A stretch of 64,000 nucleotides of DNA, taken from assembly GCA_022606425.2 (NCBI GenBank), contig JAHDVF020000009.1:1240001-1304000 (forward strand). The letters are read 5' to 3'. The position numbers were made by a program, and so were the translations under genes. Source of the stretch: Lepidostoma basale. Its lineage: Eukaryota; Arthropoda; Insecta; Trichoptera; Lepidostomatidae. The notes below the pieces were generated by a model, which made no database searches, was not told the DNA's origin, and was given only the letters and a program-made list of their open reading frames with translations. Below are positions 48,280 through 59,759 of the stretch, one piece after another; within the stretch, counting starts at the first letter, position 1, and every line of letters starts with the position of its first letter.

Positions 48280-48655
48280 ATTTAATTGTATCTCAATAGA
48301 GACGAAGATGCAAATTGGAAACTGAATATGGTTGATCAAGGTGTTTACAGGACTTATGACCTGTCATTGGTTGGGTTAAGCGCACGCTTTATGTAATTAC
48401 AACATTCCCCATTCCACCTTTCTTATGACCATGTCTGAAATTTTTTTGGAATGCGCCATCTATGAAGATTTTGATTATGTATGTTAAGCTCTAAGATTAA
48501 TCTATATAATCTACATACCAACGCCATCTATGAAGATTTATGTTTATTAAGCATTAAGCAGAACATCTTTTTAACACAATGTGACAGGCTACCCCGCCAT
48601 TAGCGCATTGTTAGCGCATTGAAATCCAGTATTCGTATACAAGTATATGTATACA
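48280..48655. repeat. dispersed repeat Z, copy 2 (inverted)
   Basis: Reverse complement of 29930-30262: AATAGAGACGAAGATGCAAA, ATATGGTTGATCAAGGTGTT, ACAACATTCCCCATTCCACC and ATCCAGTATTCGTATACAAG. Confidence 0.75.
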
Positions 48656-48779
48656 TTCAAAAAAATAGTGCCGTACATATTTAATTTAAACTTCATAGTT
48701 CTAAGTTTTCAAATATTTTATTTTGTTTGTTTAGCTCGATGCTTATTATTCTTTGATTCGTATTATGGATTGCAGCTGT

Positions 48780-49060
48780 ATATAGCTCGTGTTTTGTTTT
48801 GTTTTGTGTAGCTGTGTTAATGACCTTGTCCCTTCGGCGAAATGCACCACAATGGACCGTCCCACCTCCAGCGGCCAGCGGGCCCGAGAGTGTCCCGGAG
48901 TGGGTTGTCCCGTGCATTTCCCTAGAAATCCGCGCGCGGACGGGAATAGAATCGGATCCCGCGTGTATATTATTTCTGGTCGTGGCCCGAAGTTTCCCAG
49001 TATCCGTCAATGCCAGGGACGCCTGACTTTCTGAAATCTGTAATAATATGTCAAATGTAA
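48780..49060. other. GC-rich repeat-free island
   Basis: Contains CCAGCGGCCAGCGGGCCCGA and GAAATCCGCGCGCGGACGGG. Short open frames exist on both strands but none is splice-bounded or recognised. Candidate regulatory or conserved non-coding DNA. Confidence 0.4.
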
Positions 49061-49167
49061 TTGGTAATTGCTTAGCTATTGATTTCAACCATGTAAATTA
49101 TCTTATACGTTGTGCAGTTCATCTTTAGAATTTTCATAATTTAAAATATTACTAACTTTATACATAT

Positions 49168-49572
49168 GAGGGTATTATTTCCAAACCCGGCAAACTCCAC
49201 CAACAATCAAAAGTGAGATATGAATTGGGTCTTATTCATAATACATTTGCACACAATTTTTATTGATTTTCAGTTTCAAATTCGGCTTCATTCTGAAGAA
49301 TTTTGCTATTAAAATATAGAGTTTGTTGCAAATATGGCAACCTCCACTTGAGCGTTGCAAAGCTGGCAAACTCCAAAATGAAATTCATTATTTTACTTTA
49401 ATTATCAAGATAATGATGATTATTTCATGGCTGATTACTTTTAAAATACTAACTGGTTGAGATGAAAAAAATAAATATCGTAAAAAAGCGCATTTTATTA
49501 GCGTATCAGTTTTTTGCGATTTACTCAAAACATCTAATGATGGAGTTTGCCAGGTTTGCAACTAATACCCTC
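49168..49572. mobile_element. foldback element with 35-bp terminal inverted repeats
   Basis: Ends GAGGGTATTATTTCCAAACC and, reversed, GAGGGTATTAGTTGCAAACC, each continuing with the GGCAAACTCCA block. Inside, GCAAATATGGCAACCTCC and GCAAAGCTGGCAAACTCC repeat the same theme. No coding sequence. Confidence 0.8.
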
Positions 49573-49925
49573 ATATACGTTACTTGTATAATATTGGATT
49601 ATGCAGTTAAATTAAAAAAAGAAACTTTATTACCCATTTCTAAAACTCATTTTATGTCTATTACAAATGCTGTTTTATATCATTTCCGATGAAATTCTTT
49701 AAAAAAAAATTGCCGTTAATTGATGCGGTTTTTTGTAAATATCTATTATTAGAAAATATATTGTATAATGAAATTGCGATTGCTTTTTCGGTTTTATAGT
49801 GAGTTTTTATTTATATATAAACATTAGTTACAAATTGTTTCCCCTTGCGAGGCCATTCTCGTTTAAGAATGCCCTTGCGAGGCGAAACAAATTTATAACT
49901 AGTTTTATATAATATAGTTTTATAT

Positions 49926-50362
49926 CTTCTTCTTCTCCTTCTCCTTTTAGACCTTTGGTCTGTTCCTGAAGTTAAGGCTGGCCTCTCTTGGAATTCGACT
50001 CCCAGCTATTCCTCCATCTCTTTGACGGTCTTCCGGGGGGACGGTAGCCAACATGAATCTGATGCATCAAACCTACTTCTTCTTCCTTAGCCTATTCCCG
50101 TCCACTCCTGGACAAAGGCCTCCTCCCTTTGCTTACACGTCATTCTGTCCTGTGCAGACTGCATCCAGGTTATTCCTCTGCACGCGCGCATTCAAATGTC
50201 TACTGCGTTTTCTGTCCCATCTGATAATATCTTCCATCTTGCAGATTTCGCGGATAGCCGTGTTCCTCACCCTAACTTGAAGAGTCCTTCCTGCTATTGT
50301 CCTTAGTTCCTTCGCTCTTGTGGTATCCGCTCTGGTCTTAATGCTATATGTCAACATATTTA
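49926..50362 (-). mobile_element. two LINE-B 3' ends in tandem
   Basis: 50075-50362 on the minus strand encodes SIKTRADTTRAKELRTIAGR, LQVRVRNTAIREICKMEDII and NNLDAVCTGQNDV, ending in GAA repeats at 50080. 49926-50072 is a second LINE end with its own GAA/AGA tail (TTCTTCTTCTCC at 49926). Confidence 0.75.
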
Positions 50363-50364
50363 TA

Positions 50365-51555
50365 ATTTTATATATAAATAATAATAAAATCACTGTAAAA
50401 CCGTTTTCAATATATACTCGTATGTTATAATTGAGTTTTACAAAATAAAACCACAACCATCAATCAATTATTAGAATAAATCAGTTAAAATAACTTGTTA
50501 TTTATATAATATTTTTAAATAACCTTGATCGGTTCAGGGAAATAACCGTTCCCGTTGCTTTGAGTAAATATGCGTTATTTTTTTATTATAATCAAAAACC
50601 AATACGATTTTATTTTTCTTTCATTCTCTTTCTGCACCTTCAGCTTCTTATTTTTATAGATCTTGCAATACGTTCAAACGAACCAATCAATCTAGGCCCT
50701 GTGATGTAGACGTCCAACTTTCTGTTCATCTCTTTAGTAGTTGTCTGGTGGTCGACGGCCTTCTGGAGTCTCGTGGATCAAGATCATGGGAATCCTCGCT
50801 GGGTTCTTCCTCTCAACATTGTCTCTCATCTGCTCTGCCTACTCTATCTCACAATGTTTTATATATTGCACGTTTTGCGAATCTCAAATGAAAGTTCGCG
50901 GGTAGAACCCCTTGTAAATTCCTCCTCCTGGATCTTTAAAATTGTACATTTTAAATTCCAATAATTTCATTTTTGAATTGACAATTTTATGTATAAAGGG
51001 AATATTTTTGTGCTCTTTTATTATATTATAATATTACACATACATAATTGAAATATTCCATAGTTTATTATGTGTGCAAATTTAAATATAATAACGCGAA
51101 ATATACCTTTTCGCATTATGTATAAACAACGCTGAGCAAAATCGTCTTTTTTCTTTGGGAACTTTAGAAAATTCAACATAACGGTATTACGATAATATTT
51201 GATATACTCGTATTATACGAGTATGTTCCTAGATACGGAGTGACAATAATTATATTTGCCTTTTTATGCGTGAATATGCAAAACGCGTTCCTGCTTTTAT
51301 CACATATGTTATTTACAGTAATGGAAGCATAATGATTTACTAGAAACACTTGAATTATAATGTGCTGAATTTCGCAATTCATTCAATAGCAAATGCATGT
51401 TAATTAGAATGACTAACACAGTAACGAAAGAAAAAGCTTTTTATTTAAATATGTCCCAAAGCATTGCTCGTAGTTTTACTTTCGCTTGAAATTAATTCGC
51501 GTGTAAATTTTTATAAAATATTTTTGTTTGTGTTTTGTATTTAGGAATCGTGTTA
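50365..51555. other. gene-free DNA
   Basis: AT-rich. 50690-50945 is more balanced and may be an old LINE, but no frame is recognisable. Confidence 0.4.
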
Positions 51556-51559
51556 CGTT

Positions 51560-52760
51560 TATGTTTTAATTTGAATACATTATGTGGGCGAGCTTTCGCG
51601 TGTAATGTACAGTGTAGAAAATTAAAATAATTATAATGCTAATCACCCCCGCCAGTGGCGCGCGGCGGGACAGGGCACATCCCTGCGTCGCGATTGAACT
51701 TCTGGCATTTGGATGTAATAGGCCCAATTAAATGTCAGATTTAAAGCTGACAGCGCACGCCGTGTTCCAGATTTCGGCTATTCAATTATATTTACACGAA
51801 TATGTAAATATTTCAAATACTCCATATGAAATATGTTCTATGCTGAGATCCTCTATTTGAAGACTGCGCCGTATTACATCCGGGATTCTGCCACATTACT
51901 TTGTTTTGACACTTTTGCCTATATTCCACGGAGCCGCAAATATCTGGAACAATTACAATTTGTTTTTCTTTTATCCTCGGTGTTATGGCTGACATTTAAT
52001 TTGTAACGCGTGTCGCCAGCCCGGGCCTTTGTGTGGCAGTCTAATGGCAAGAACAAGGGAACATTTTGTTTGCGCCTCTATTCGTATTTCTGAATTATCT
52101 TTATCCTTCGATGTCTCTTTGTTTATTTCATTATACGTACACATCCTTTGTTAATCTTGTCGTTAATCAATCAAATGATTTCATACAAAATATGCCGTGT
52201 ATTGCTGTTGAATATAATAAACACACTCTTGTCATGTATGTTAAAGATGAAAGAAAGAAATAAAGAGCTATGCTTGAAATGTGGTAAGATGTTGGAAAAA
52301 ACATGTATTTTGAATAAAGTCGGTAGGAAACTGAAATTGAACACATTCCGGGTTGCAATAAATTAAATTTGTAGGAATTAATTCTCCCGCTTGTCACATT
52401 TCGTCCGCGCTCCATCACCGGACTCCGCGCAAAATCTACCAGGAAAGTAGGCCGGCGGAAAGCTCGCGTGGCGGGCCGCGGAAACTGCCGTAAGGAAAAT
52501 CGTCATCGGGTTTTTACGCGGGCGCGCAGTCTGGCGGCCCCCACCCGAGCGGGGCCATCGATCGCCTCCTCGTCCCCCTGTTCCCCTGGGCGGCAGATTC
52601 GTGCCGACGCCGCGCGGCAAACCGTTGTTGTATTTGCCGCCAGACCGGTATCCTCCTTGCCCGCTGCACTCCTGGTAACTTTCTCGCATTGTGTGCCCTC
52701 TTTGTTTCTCCGCTACCTAACCCCTGTTTTTTCTATATCTAACCGCCTGATTTTTATGCT
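51560..52760. other. repeat-poor region with GC-rich island
   Basis: 51640-51780 and 52380-52700 are clearly GC-richer (GTGGCGCGCGGCGGGACAGG, GGCGGGCCGCGGAAACTGCC). No match to any repeat in the window. A Gly/Arg-rich minus frame (52689-52378) is not bounded by recognisable exon signals. May be conserved regulatory DNA. Confidence 0.4.
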
Positions 52761-52764
52761 CTCT

Positions 52765-54465
52765 TGATGCTTTTCCCTTGTTTTTTCTTACCTAACACAC
52801 TTTAAAAGAATCAAAAACTTTTTGCAAACTTCGTTTTCGACTGATTTTATTTCGTGTTTATATTTCTTTGTTCCCATGAATTTAATTTAAACTTTTTTAG
52901 CTATCAAAAATTAACTTTTAATAGTTTTTCATTACATAAAACTCGATTACATTTGCAATTTTCTTTAAAGCGAAACTTTTAGAGTGTCAAATGAACTTTG
53001 AAACTTGATCAGCTGTCATCAATTAAACATTGTTGAATTTATAACAAGCTTATAAATATTGATAAATTGATTTAAGTATAGTTAGGACTAACTTGTGATT
53101 TATTATTGAATACATTTAGACAAATTTGAAGTTATTTTATATTTGTTATAGTGTTAGTGCTGAAGTTTACAAATAGTCGTTGATATACGCGTGGTTTTAA
53201 CAGTTGATATCCAATTATTTTCATTAAATTAATTTGTTTTTTTGTTATTGTTTTTTTTTTGTGATATTGCGTGAACTTTTTTCACGCGTTTGTTCCGATT
53301 TCCACTTTGCCGGCTAATATTCGTATATATTTAACGAACCACTTCCCAACGCCCACTATCTTGGGCGCTGATTATTTTAGCTAGCCTTGTAATATATTTT
53401 GTATGCAGCACTTAGAAGCTATCTGCTCTGATTGTCGTGGCAGAATGTGAAACTCCTAGAGCTTCCAGCTCAAAGGGAAGAATTTTCATTATACACGCCG
53501 GTCTTATTCAATACTTATGACGCCGAGTTTACTCGTCATATAAGGAAAACCACACAAGATTTTTTTTGTTCCAAATTCTAACGTTTGCATCATAACTCTC
53601 GTCTGTTAGTTTTGTTCTTATTTTAAATCGCTGTAACATGTCTGCATTTAGCCTTCATAATATTGAGTAAGTCATTAAATATAATTTGTTTATGCGCGTT
53701 ATTGAGGCCCGTAATAAATCTTCCCTGAAGCGAGTAGTGGATGGACTGACGCAATTTTTGGATTTTATATAAATAAGTCGATTATGAGCTACCACTTCAA
53801 AAGTACGCCATACCTAACTCGTGTAAATATAATTATTCAACCGTACCAAAGTACTAACATTGATGTGCGATTTCACTTCCTAACTGCATCTTATTCATAC
53901 TTCAAAGAACTTATAAATTAATCATGATCTTGATTAGGTACAGTCCTATTATTAACATGAATCCAGTTTCGTACTTATTTAATGATTTATTACTGACTTT
54001 CATTTTTCTATCAATGAATTAATTTTATATACGTGAATTAATTTATTGTTTATATTAACTTCAAAACAGTATTTTGAATGTTGTAACTACATATATACTG
54101 AATGAAATATTTAAGTACAAAGATACGTACTAAATAAATGTGTTTTGATTTTGATTAATAAAAACCAAAATACTTATATTGCAGGAATACAGTTGAATCG
54201 CATTGAATTTTTGAAAAAGTGTACTATGTATCTTGTCGAAAAATGAAATCTTATAATTTAAAGTATCTTTAAAGGAACAAGTATGTACAAACATATCCAC
54301 CATACATATTACTGGTTTCTCGAACCAACCGGTTTCACTTGTCTCCAAACTTTTTTAAGACAGTAATAACAATTTTCAATGGCTCAATTTGTTGTTACAT
54401 ATTTAAAAAAATATATTTTCTTCCTGGAAAAAAAGTTCAAACGATATGGGTTTGAACTCCGTTCA
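52765..54465. other. gene-free AT-rich DNA
   Basis: No exon, RNA gene or repeat copy recognised. Confidence 0.5.
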
Positions 54466-54469
54466 TTTA

Positions 54470-54800
54470 ATATCTAATAAAATTTAAAATATTGTTTTGC
54501 CCAAAACACTGTGATACTTCAACAATATTAGATGTTTTAATTTTGAGACACTGTTATTTTACCATATTTTTTATTTATAAATTTCTATGAATGTGTCGCG
54601 ATAGCTGTTTCGACAACCTGTGTTGGTATCATCTGGTGTTACAAACAACTCAACAGTTCTTTGTAACAAACATCTATCGCGACAATTTCTTATTTCGAAA
54701 TTAATTAATTAATTGTGATACGTTTTTAACAGTGTTAAAAAATTAAAACAGTTATTTTAAATACAAATTTTCCGTTCATTTTTAAGACAATGATACCTTA
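54470..54800. mobile_element. Q-family palindromic MITE
   Basis: CGATAGCTGTTTCGACAACC, TGTTGGTATCATCTGGTGTT, ATCGCGACAATTTCTTATTT and GATACGTTTTTAACAGTGTT; flanks are mirrored CACTGTGATACTTCAACA and TTAAGACAATGATACC. Confidence 0.7.
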
Positions 54801-54964
54801 ACAGTTAAGCAAAAAAAATAAGAAAAATAATTGTTTGTATTCGAAACACCGCATGAATTTGATATTTAAAAAATAATTTTCCAAAGCATTTGAATTAATT
54901 CTTAATTAACCGATCTGACAACCGCCTCATTTTTCATACCGCGTTTGTGTGACAGCCGTCCGCG

Positions 54965-55115
54965 ATGTACAGACGCTACCCGTCCTACTATTCGAGGGTC
55001 TCCTCGTCCCTGCTGACGTCCTCCGCCACGTACAGGAGTCGCCTCAGCGCCCTGCCCACTCCGGTGCTACCCTCGGCGGTCACCGTCACAACGCCCACAG
55101 CGACAACAGATAAAG
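54965..55115 (+). CDS. putative first coding exon of an unrecognised gene
   Basis: 50 codons plus one base starting MYRRYPSYYSRVSSSLLTSS, rich in Ser, Tyr, Arg and then Thr/Pro/Val (ALPTPVLPSAVTVTTPTATT). The exon ends at a donor AAAG/GTACAC. An acceptor-like CATACCGCGTTTGTGTGACAG lies nine bases before the ATG, so the 5' UTR may be spliced. Codon use and GC are unlike the AT-rich flanks, and the sequence is not a repeat in this window. A Ser/Tyr-rich head like this is seen in some cytoskeletal or muscle proteins, but I do not recognise the family. It could be a later gene, or an alternative exon of one extending beyond the window. Confidence 0.55.
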
Positions 55116-55149
55116 GTACACGGCATAACCAAGGAAATCCCATTAACAC

Positions 55150-55870
55150 TCGCTTTCTCCTTCTTCGTGGTTACAATCCTGAGGATTGATCTGCCACAAG
55201 TTTCACTCGTTCCCTCCACTTAGTCTTGTCTCCAGCCAGTATTTCCATCTCCGTGTAGCTGCCACAGCGCATGTCTCTAATCATTATGTCTATATAGGGA
55301 TCTCTTGGGCGAACTCTGCAGTTTCTTTCCTCAACCATTCCCTCCGCGATATTACGAGTATTTTGATTTTGGCCTATCCAGTTTGCTCGTTCCTGGGCTA
55401 TCCAAGTATTTGACTCGTTTCTCTGGCCCTTCTCAATACCTAGCTGTTCAATTGGATGTGTGTTGTGTATCAATTGGATGTGTTTTGACCATTGGATCCT
55501 CATCTTGCGTCTGAAGCACCACATTTCTCAAGCGTTCCTGGTATTATATATTTATTATATTTTACCTGTTCTCAATAGATGTCTTAAACTATAAAAATTG
55601 TTTGTAATATCTTTTGAGAAAAAGAAACATGATTTGATTTGATTTCAATAGCAGCTAGACGTCTACACTCTCTGGCCAATGGTCCATGTTTCACAGTCAT
55701 ACAAAGGACTCCAGACAAAGTTCTCGATTAAATTTTTCCTAACCCTCATTTGAATGTTATTCGAATTAAATATCTTTGTTTTTTTATTGAAGGCTATTCT
55801 GGCTTGCTGCACCCTGCTTATAATTTCTCACTCGCTTTACGGTGTTAAATTCACCATCTTCCCGCGGTGC
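55150..55870 (-). mobile_element. LINE-B 3' fragment
   Basis: The minus frame of 117 codons reads MWCFRRKMRIQWSKHIQLIH, RANWIGQNQNTRNIAEGMVE, RPRDPYIDIMIRDMRCGSY and KTKWRERVKLVADQSSG. Upstream decayed parts continue to about 55870. It starts right after the putative exon. Confidence 0.65.
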
Positions 55871-55974
55871 TTGACTTTGAGTGTCCAGTTAAAATAATTT
55901 GTTTTAAGTTTATATAAAGCTTAAGCTACACGGCTAGTTAATAATAATTAGATATAAAATAAACAATTATTATT

Positions 55975-56170
55975 GACGGTGGCAACAGCTACGACTGCCA
56001 TACCGAAGGTTCCGGGATCGATTCTTGGCGATGATAGTGTGAAAAAAAAAACACGCCATCTTTGGTCTGGTAGAATATAAATGACAATGAAAATGGCGAT
56101 AGCTACCTATCACGTGTCATAAGAATCAATAGATATAAAATTGTGTACGATATAAATTTGAGTTCAAATA
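55975..56170 (+). mobile_element. tRNA-derived SINE, diverged
   Basis: CAACAGCTACGACTGCCATA, GGTTCCGGGATCGATTCTTG, CATCTTTGGTCTGGTAGAAT and AGCTACCTATCACGTGTCAT. Confidence 0.72.
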
Positions 56171-56734
56171 ATCAGTTATACTATATGCAAAAATGTGGAA
56201 AGCAACGGTAAACCACTACATTAAAAGGCCCAAGTGTCATCCCAAGAACCAGCAAAAATGTTATACACTTTGCTGTAAACCAATCCTTAGAATTGAAACC
56301 AAAGAAAATATATATTATGAATTAAACGTCGAATAGTGTAAATAAGTGCAAGAAATTTACACACGAAACCTTTGTACATATGTCATGTGCGTATACGTTT
56401 GAGATTAATATAAAAATAGTTATTTGATAAGATGTTGAAAGGTGTCCGGCCTATCAAGTGTTAACCCAAATAAACTTCATCCAGGGTACCTCAACCGATC
56501 AAGCAATTTTCTCAATTTCCGTTCGTCCCGCAGCTGGCTATCTTGATCCGTTTATGGATGTTAGATATTGTTTTTGCACTTTGGTAACATCTGTCAGAAA
56601 GAGATTCGAACTATGTTTCTCATCCAACGAAATGGAACGCCAGTAGGTGGCTTGTCACGTGTTAATAAAGCGTGTTTAGATGTTTTTAGTCTTTCATTTG
56701 TTGTTGACGAAATCGTACTCATTTTTAAGTTAAC

Positions 56735-56960
56735 GATGTAAATGGAACTAGATATAAAGGAAGACCAAGGAAAACGTGACACGACCAAATAAATCAAATA
56801 TTGGATGTCGGCCACGTGAGGAATCAGAAAAATGGATGCACGTGCATGACACGATATATGAATGTTGAGGAGCGAGAGAAATATGTCAGGAAAGAAAAGT
56901 GTGGCAGTCCATTCTTTCTGCCTACCCCTCGGGAAGACGGCGTGATGGTTAGTTAATTAG
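56735..56960 (+). mobile_element. LINE-A 3' fragment
   Basis: A GRPRKT-type segment (GGAAGACCAAGGAAAACGTG), ATGAATGTTGAGGAGCGAGA, the CCATTCTTTCTGCCTACCCC block and GTGATGGTTAGTTAATTAG. Confidence 0.8.
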
Positions 56961-56999
56961 TTGGTACGACTTCACTTCGTAAAAGTTATGAAGAACTTT

Positions 57000-58240
57000 A
57001 AAAAGAAAAAAATTGAATTATTTTACTTTTTATCTATTTTTTTTCCACATACATAGGTTTAATTTGAATTTAAATTGCTGCTAGGAGTAGAATCATGATG
57101 ACACTGTGATCGATTGCTGAATAACGGACTTCACAGAAACAGCAGCGTGTACTTGCGCTTTGTCGTCCGATAACCATATATCCCGAGAGAGTTTTCAACT
57201 AAATAATGGTGACCGAATTTTTTCATTAAAATATTGTCTTTATGATTTTGTCAGTGCTTTTTTTAACTTTGTTAACTTCGGTATTACGATGTTTTAAAGC
57301 AGCTTCTTTCTAATAATATATATCTGAGATCCATCTTCTTGGCGTGCATTGCTGAGACCTTTTAGTGTTACAAATACTTCATACTAATTCCGCCCGCTTG
57401 TCTTCACATTAAACGTTCATTATTTTCCGGGTACCCGATTATTTGCACACCCGACAGATAGATCAGAAAGACTTTATTTTTGTCCGTGCTAAGATAGCTT
57501 CGCCCGATTTGAAGCTCGTTAAAACATGTAATGCAAATTATAACATAGTTATTTACGTTTTTCTGACATGGTATATTCGTCCGAAAGTTATTTGAAGCCT
57601 CGAAGAGAAGTTATTAGGAGGTTAATCTAAACTATAAATATATTTACCGCTAAACGGCTGTAAATTGGGTCACGTGTATTAGAGAAATAAACGCAACGCG
57701 TGAAGTTAGATTTTTTCCACGTGTTTTTCTATAATATTATATAATGTATAAATAAAAAGATCTCCACGATTTAGAAAGCGTTAGACGCTTGCCTGGTAAA
57801 GGCGCTGTAACTTATGAAGATGTTTTAAAAAGCTCATTTTAAAAATAAAGACTAACATAAGTCATATCGTAACGTAAATAATTTAAACACTTTAAGAAGA
57901 CATATATTTGATGTTCGATTGAATCAACAATTTCTGAAGAACGTAATAATATTAGTTAATTATTTGTTAATTAAAATTCCAAATTACTTTCATTTATCTA
58001 ATGTTGTTTTTTTTACATTTGTTTATCTCGACATGGTATATTCGACTATGGTATATCTTTATTGTTGGAAGAAAGGTATAAACCTGTTTGAGATGAATTA
58101 CCTAGTAATAAATTGTCTTTTTTTAATACATTGTATTTTAACAGTTTTGAAATTCAATATTTAAAAAAAAATAGTGACTACACCCTAAAGTGAAGGAGTA
58201 TACATACGCCAAGTGAGAAATAGTGATAATTCTTATTTTT
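57000..58240. other. gene-free DNA
   Basis: 57040-57620 is of mixed composition without repeat matches, then AT-rich. No exon seen. Confidence 0.45.
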
Positions 58241-58244
58241 CAAC

Positions 58245-58505
58245 TTATTGAACGCTAAGGCATTAAACACTGTGAAATTCCATAGTAATATACTTAAGAA
58301 ATTTAAAATAACTTTGTTTAATCCACAAAATATTTAAAAATATTAAGAAACACGACATATTTTGGAGGATACCTCCATCTTCAGGTGTAAAAATTTAATA
58401 TTTTATAATTTATTATACAATATTTTTACATCTGAAGATGGAGGTATCCTCCGAAACATGTCGTGTTTTTTAAATATTTTGTAACAATGTTATTTTCAAT
58501 TTCCT
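58245..58505. mobile_element. P2-family palindromic MITE
   Basis: ACTTATTGAACGCTAAGGCA; a central palindrome GGAGGATACCTCCATCTTCA answered by CATCTGAAGATGGAGGTATC and CGAAACATGTCGTG; ends TTTCAATTTCCTAAG. Confidence 0.78.
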
Positions 58506-58739
58506 AAGTATATTCTTATTTAAATGACAATATAGATCCAGTTTACAAGAGAAATTTAATGACATGATTTTGTAAAACGGTAGATAAAAAAATCGATCAA
58601 GTTCACAGGCCAGACGAATGTTTTTCCAGGGGTCTTTCGTATAATATTCACAATCGCACTGAATGTATATTACTATGTGTAAATGAATATATTTTTCCAA
58701 CGATTTCTCATATAATCTCTTTTTGCGTTGGACCGAAGT

Positions 58740-59340
58740 ATCTCACACTGTTTATCTTAGCGTACACAGTGCTTAAGTATTATGTAAACGTTGGTGGTAG
58801 AATATCGATCATTGTGGAATCGCAACTTCATTAGGAACATTCAGGAACTACCATTATCTGTTCCCACATTACAAGTCCGAGCGGGTGTGATAAATTTGAC
58901 TTAATTCATCGGCCTTATTAATTTATGGCGGAGGGGTGACATCATAATGAGAAATTTACTAATAATCCTCAAATTTATATGTGACCACTGATTAAAATAA
59001 TACGCGCACATCTGTAGCAGACGCGGATTTGATCAAATATCTCGCGGTTCGTTTGTTTTCCGCCTTCGCTTGTTTCCCCTGCGTCTGACAGTCGGTTGAT
59101 ACGTCTAACAAATACGTAATAATATTCTTAACGATTTTCAGTCAGTACCGCGATCTGGTCCGGTGGAAACATTCGGTCAACCGTTCGTCATTTGTCTTTT
59201 TTTTTCAGGAATTCTCAGTTTCTTGTCCTTGGCACATATTCTTGCAAAGTGTCAACTCAAGCACCGTGTCACCGGGTGCTTTATTTTCTTCGTTTTAAAT
59301 CAAGCGTACTTTTTTACGTAATGCTATAGTCTTACGTGGT
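58740..59340. other. repeat-free, mixed composition DNA
   Basis: No repeat match; contains CGGTTCGTTTGTTTTCCGCC and TCAGTACCGCGATCTGGTCC. No splice-bounded frame. Confidence 0.35.
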
Positions 59341-59359
59341 CAAATGGCTTTAGAACACT

Positions 59360-59740
59360 ATTCAGCCTAGGGGAATGTCTCGACTCGTGCGGACTCCATA
59401 TCACAGAACTATCGAGTGGTGGTCTAGGGGATAGAACGCTTGGCTCCTGATCCAGGGGACATGGGTTCAAGCCTGGACACGACCAGATTCCTTCTTCGTA
59501 ATAATGAGCTATTTTCTGCTCACATTGAAGATTGTAATTAAAAATTATAATATCATTGATATAAATCCTTGATGTCTTTAAAAAAAAAATGAAATAGGTA
59601 ATGATAATAATTTATATAATACTCTGAGAACATTGTGATTTTTGAAAACATCCCAACATTCTCAGAGTCATGCCACAAATTATCTCAATGTGAACGTGAT
59701 AGGTCTGTCTGGTCCATATCTAATAAAGGCATTAACACTA
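59360..59740 (-). mobile_element. LINE-C fragment interrupted by a SINE
   Basis: GGACTCCATATCACAGAACT matches 37535-37554, and CTCTGAGAACATTGTGATTT matches 37588-37607; the LINE-C sequence between is replaced by the SINE at 59415-59610. Confidence 0.65.
59415..59610 (+). mobile_element. second tRNA-derived SINE type
   Basis: TGGTGGTCTAGGGGATAGAA fits a pol III A box and ACATGGGTTCAAGCCTGGAC a B box; a short unique body and an A-rich tail near 59580 follow. It differs from the main tRNA SINE. An isolated tRNA gene is unlikely because the cloverleaf is incomplete. Confidence 0.6.
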
Positions 59741-59759
59741 AAATTTGAATTAATCAAAA

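Noticed and set aside
48693..49088. 131-codon minus frame in the GC-rich island
   Set aside because: Low-complexity frame with no motif; treated as non-coding.
52378..52767. Gly/Arg-rich and Ala-rich open frames in the GC-rich island
   Set aside because: GC-rich DNA gives long frames on both strands; no splice-bounded exon or recognisable domain.
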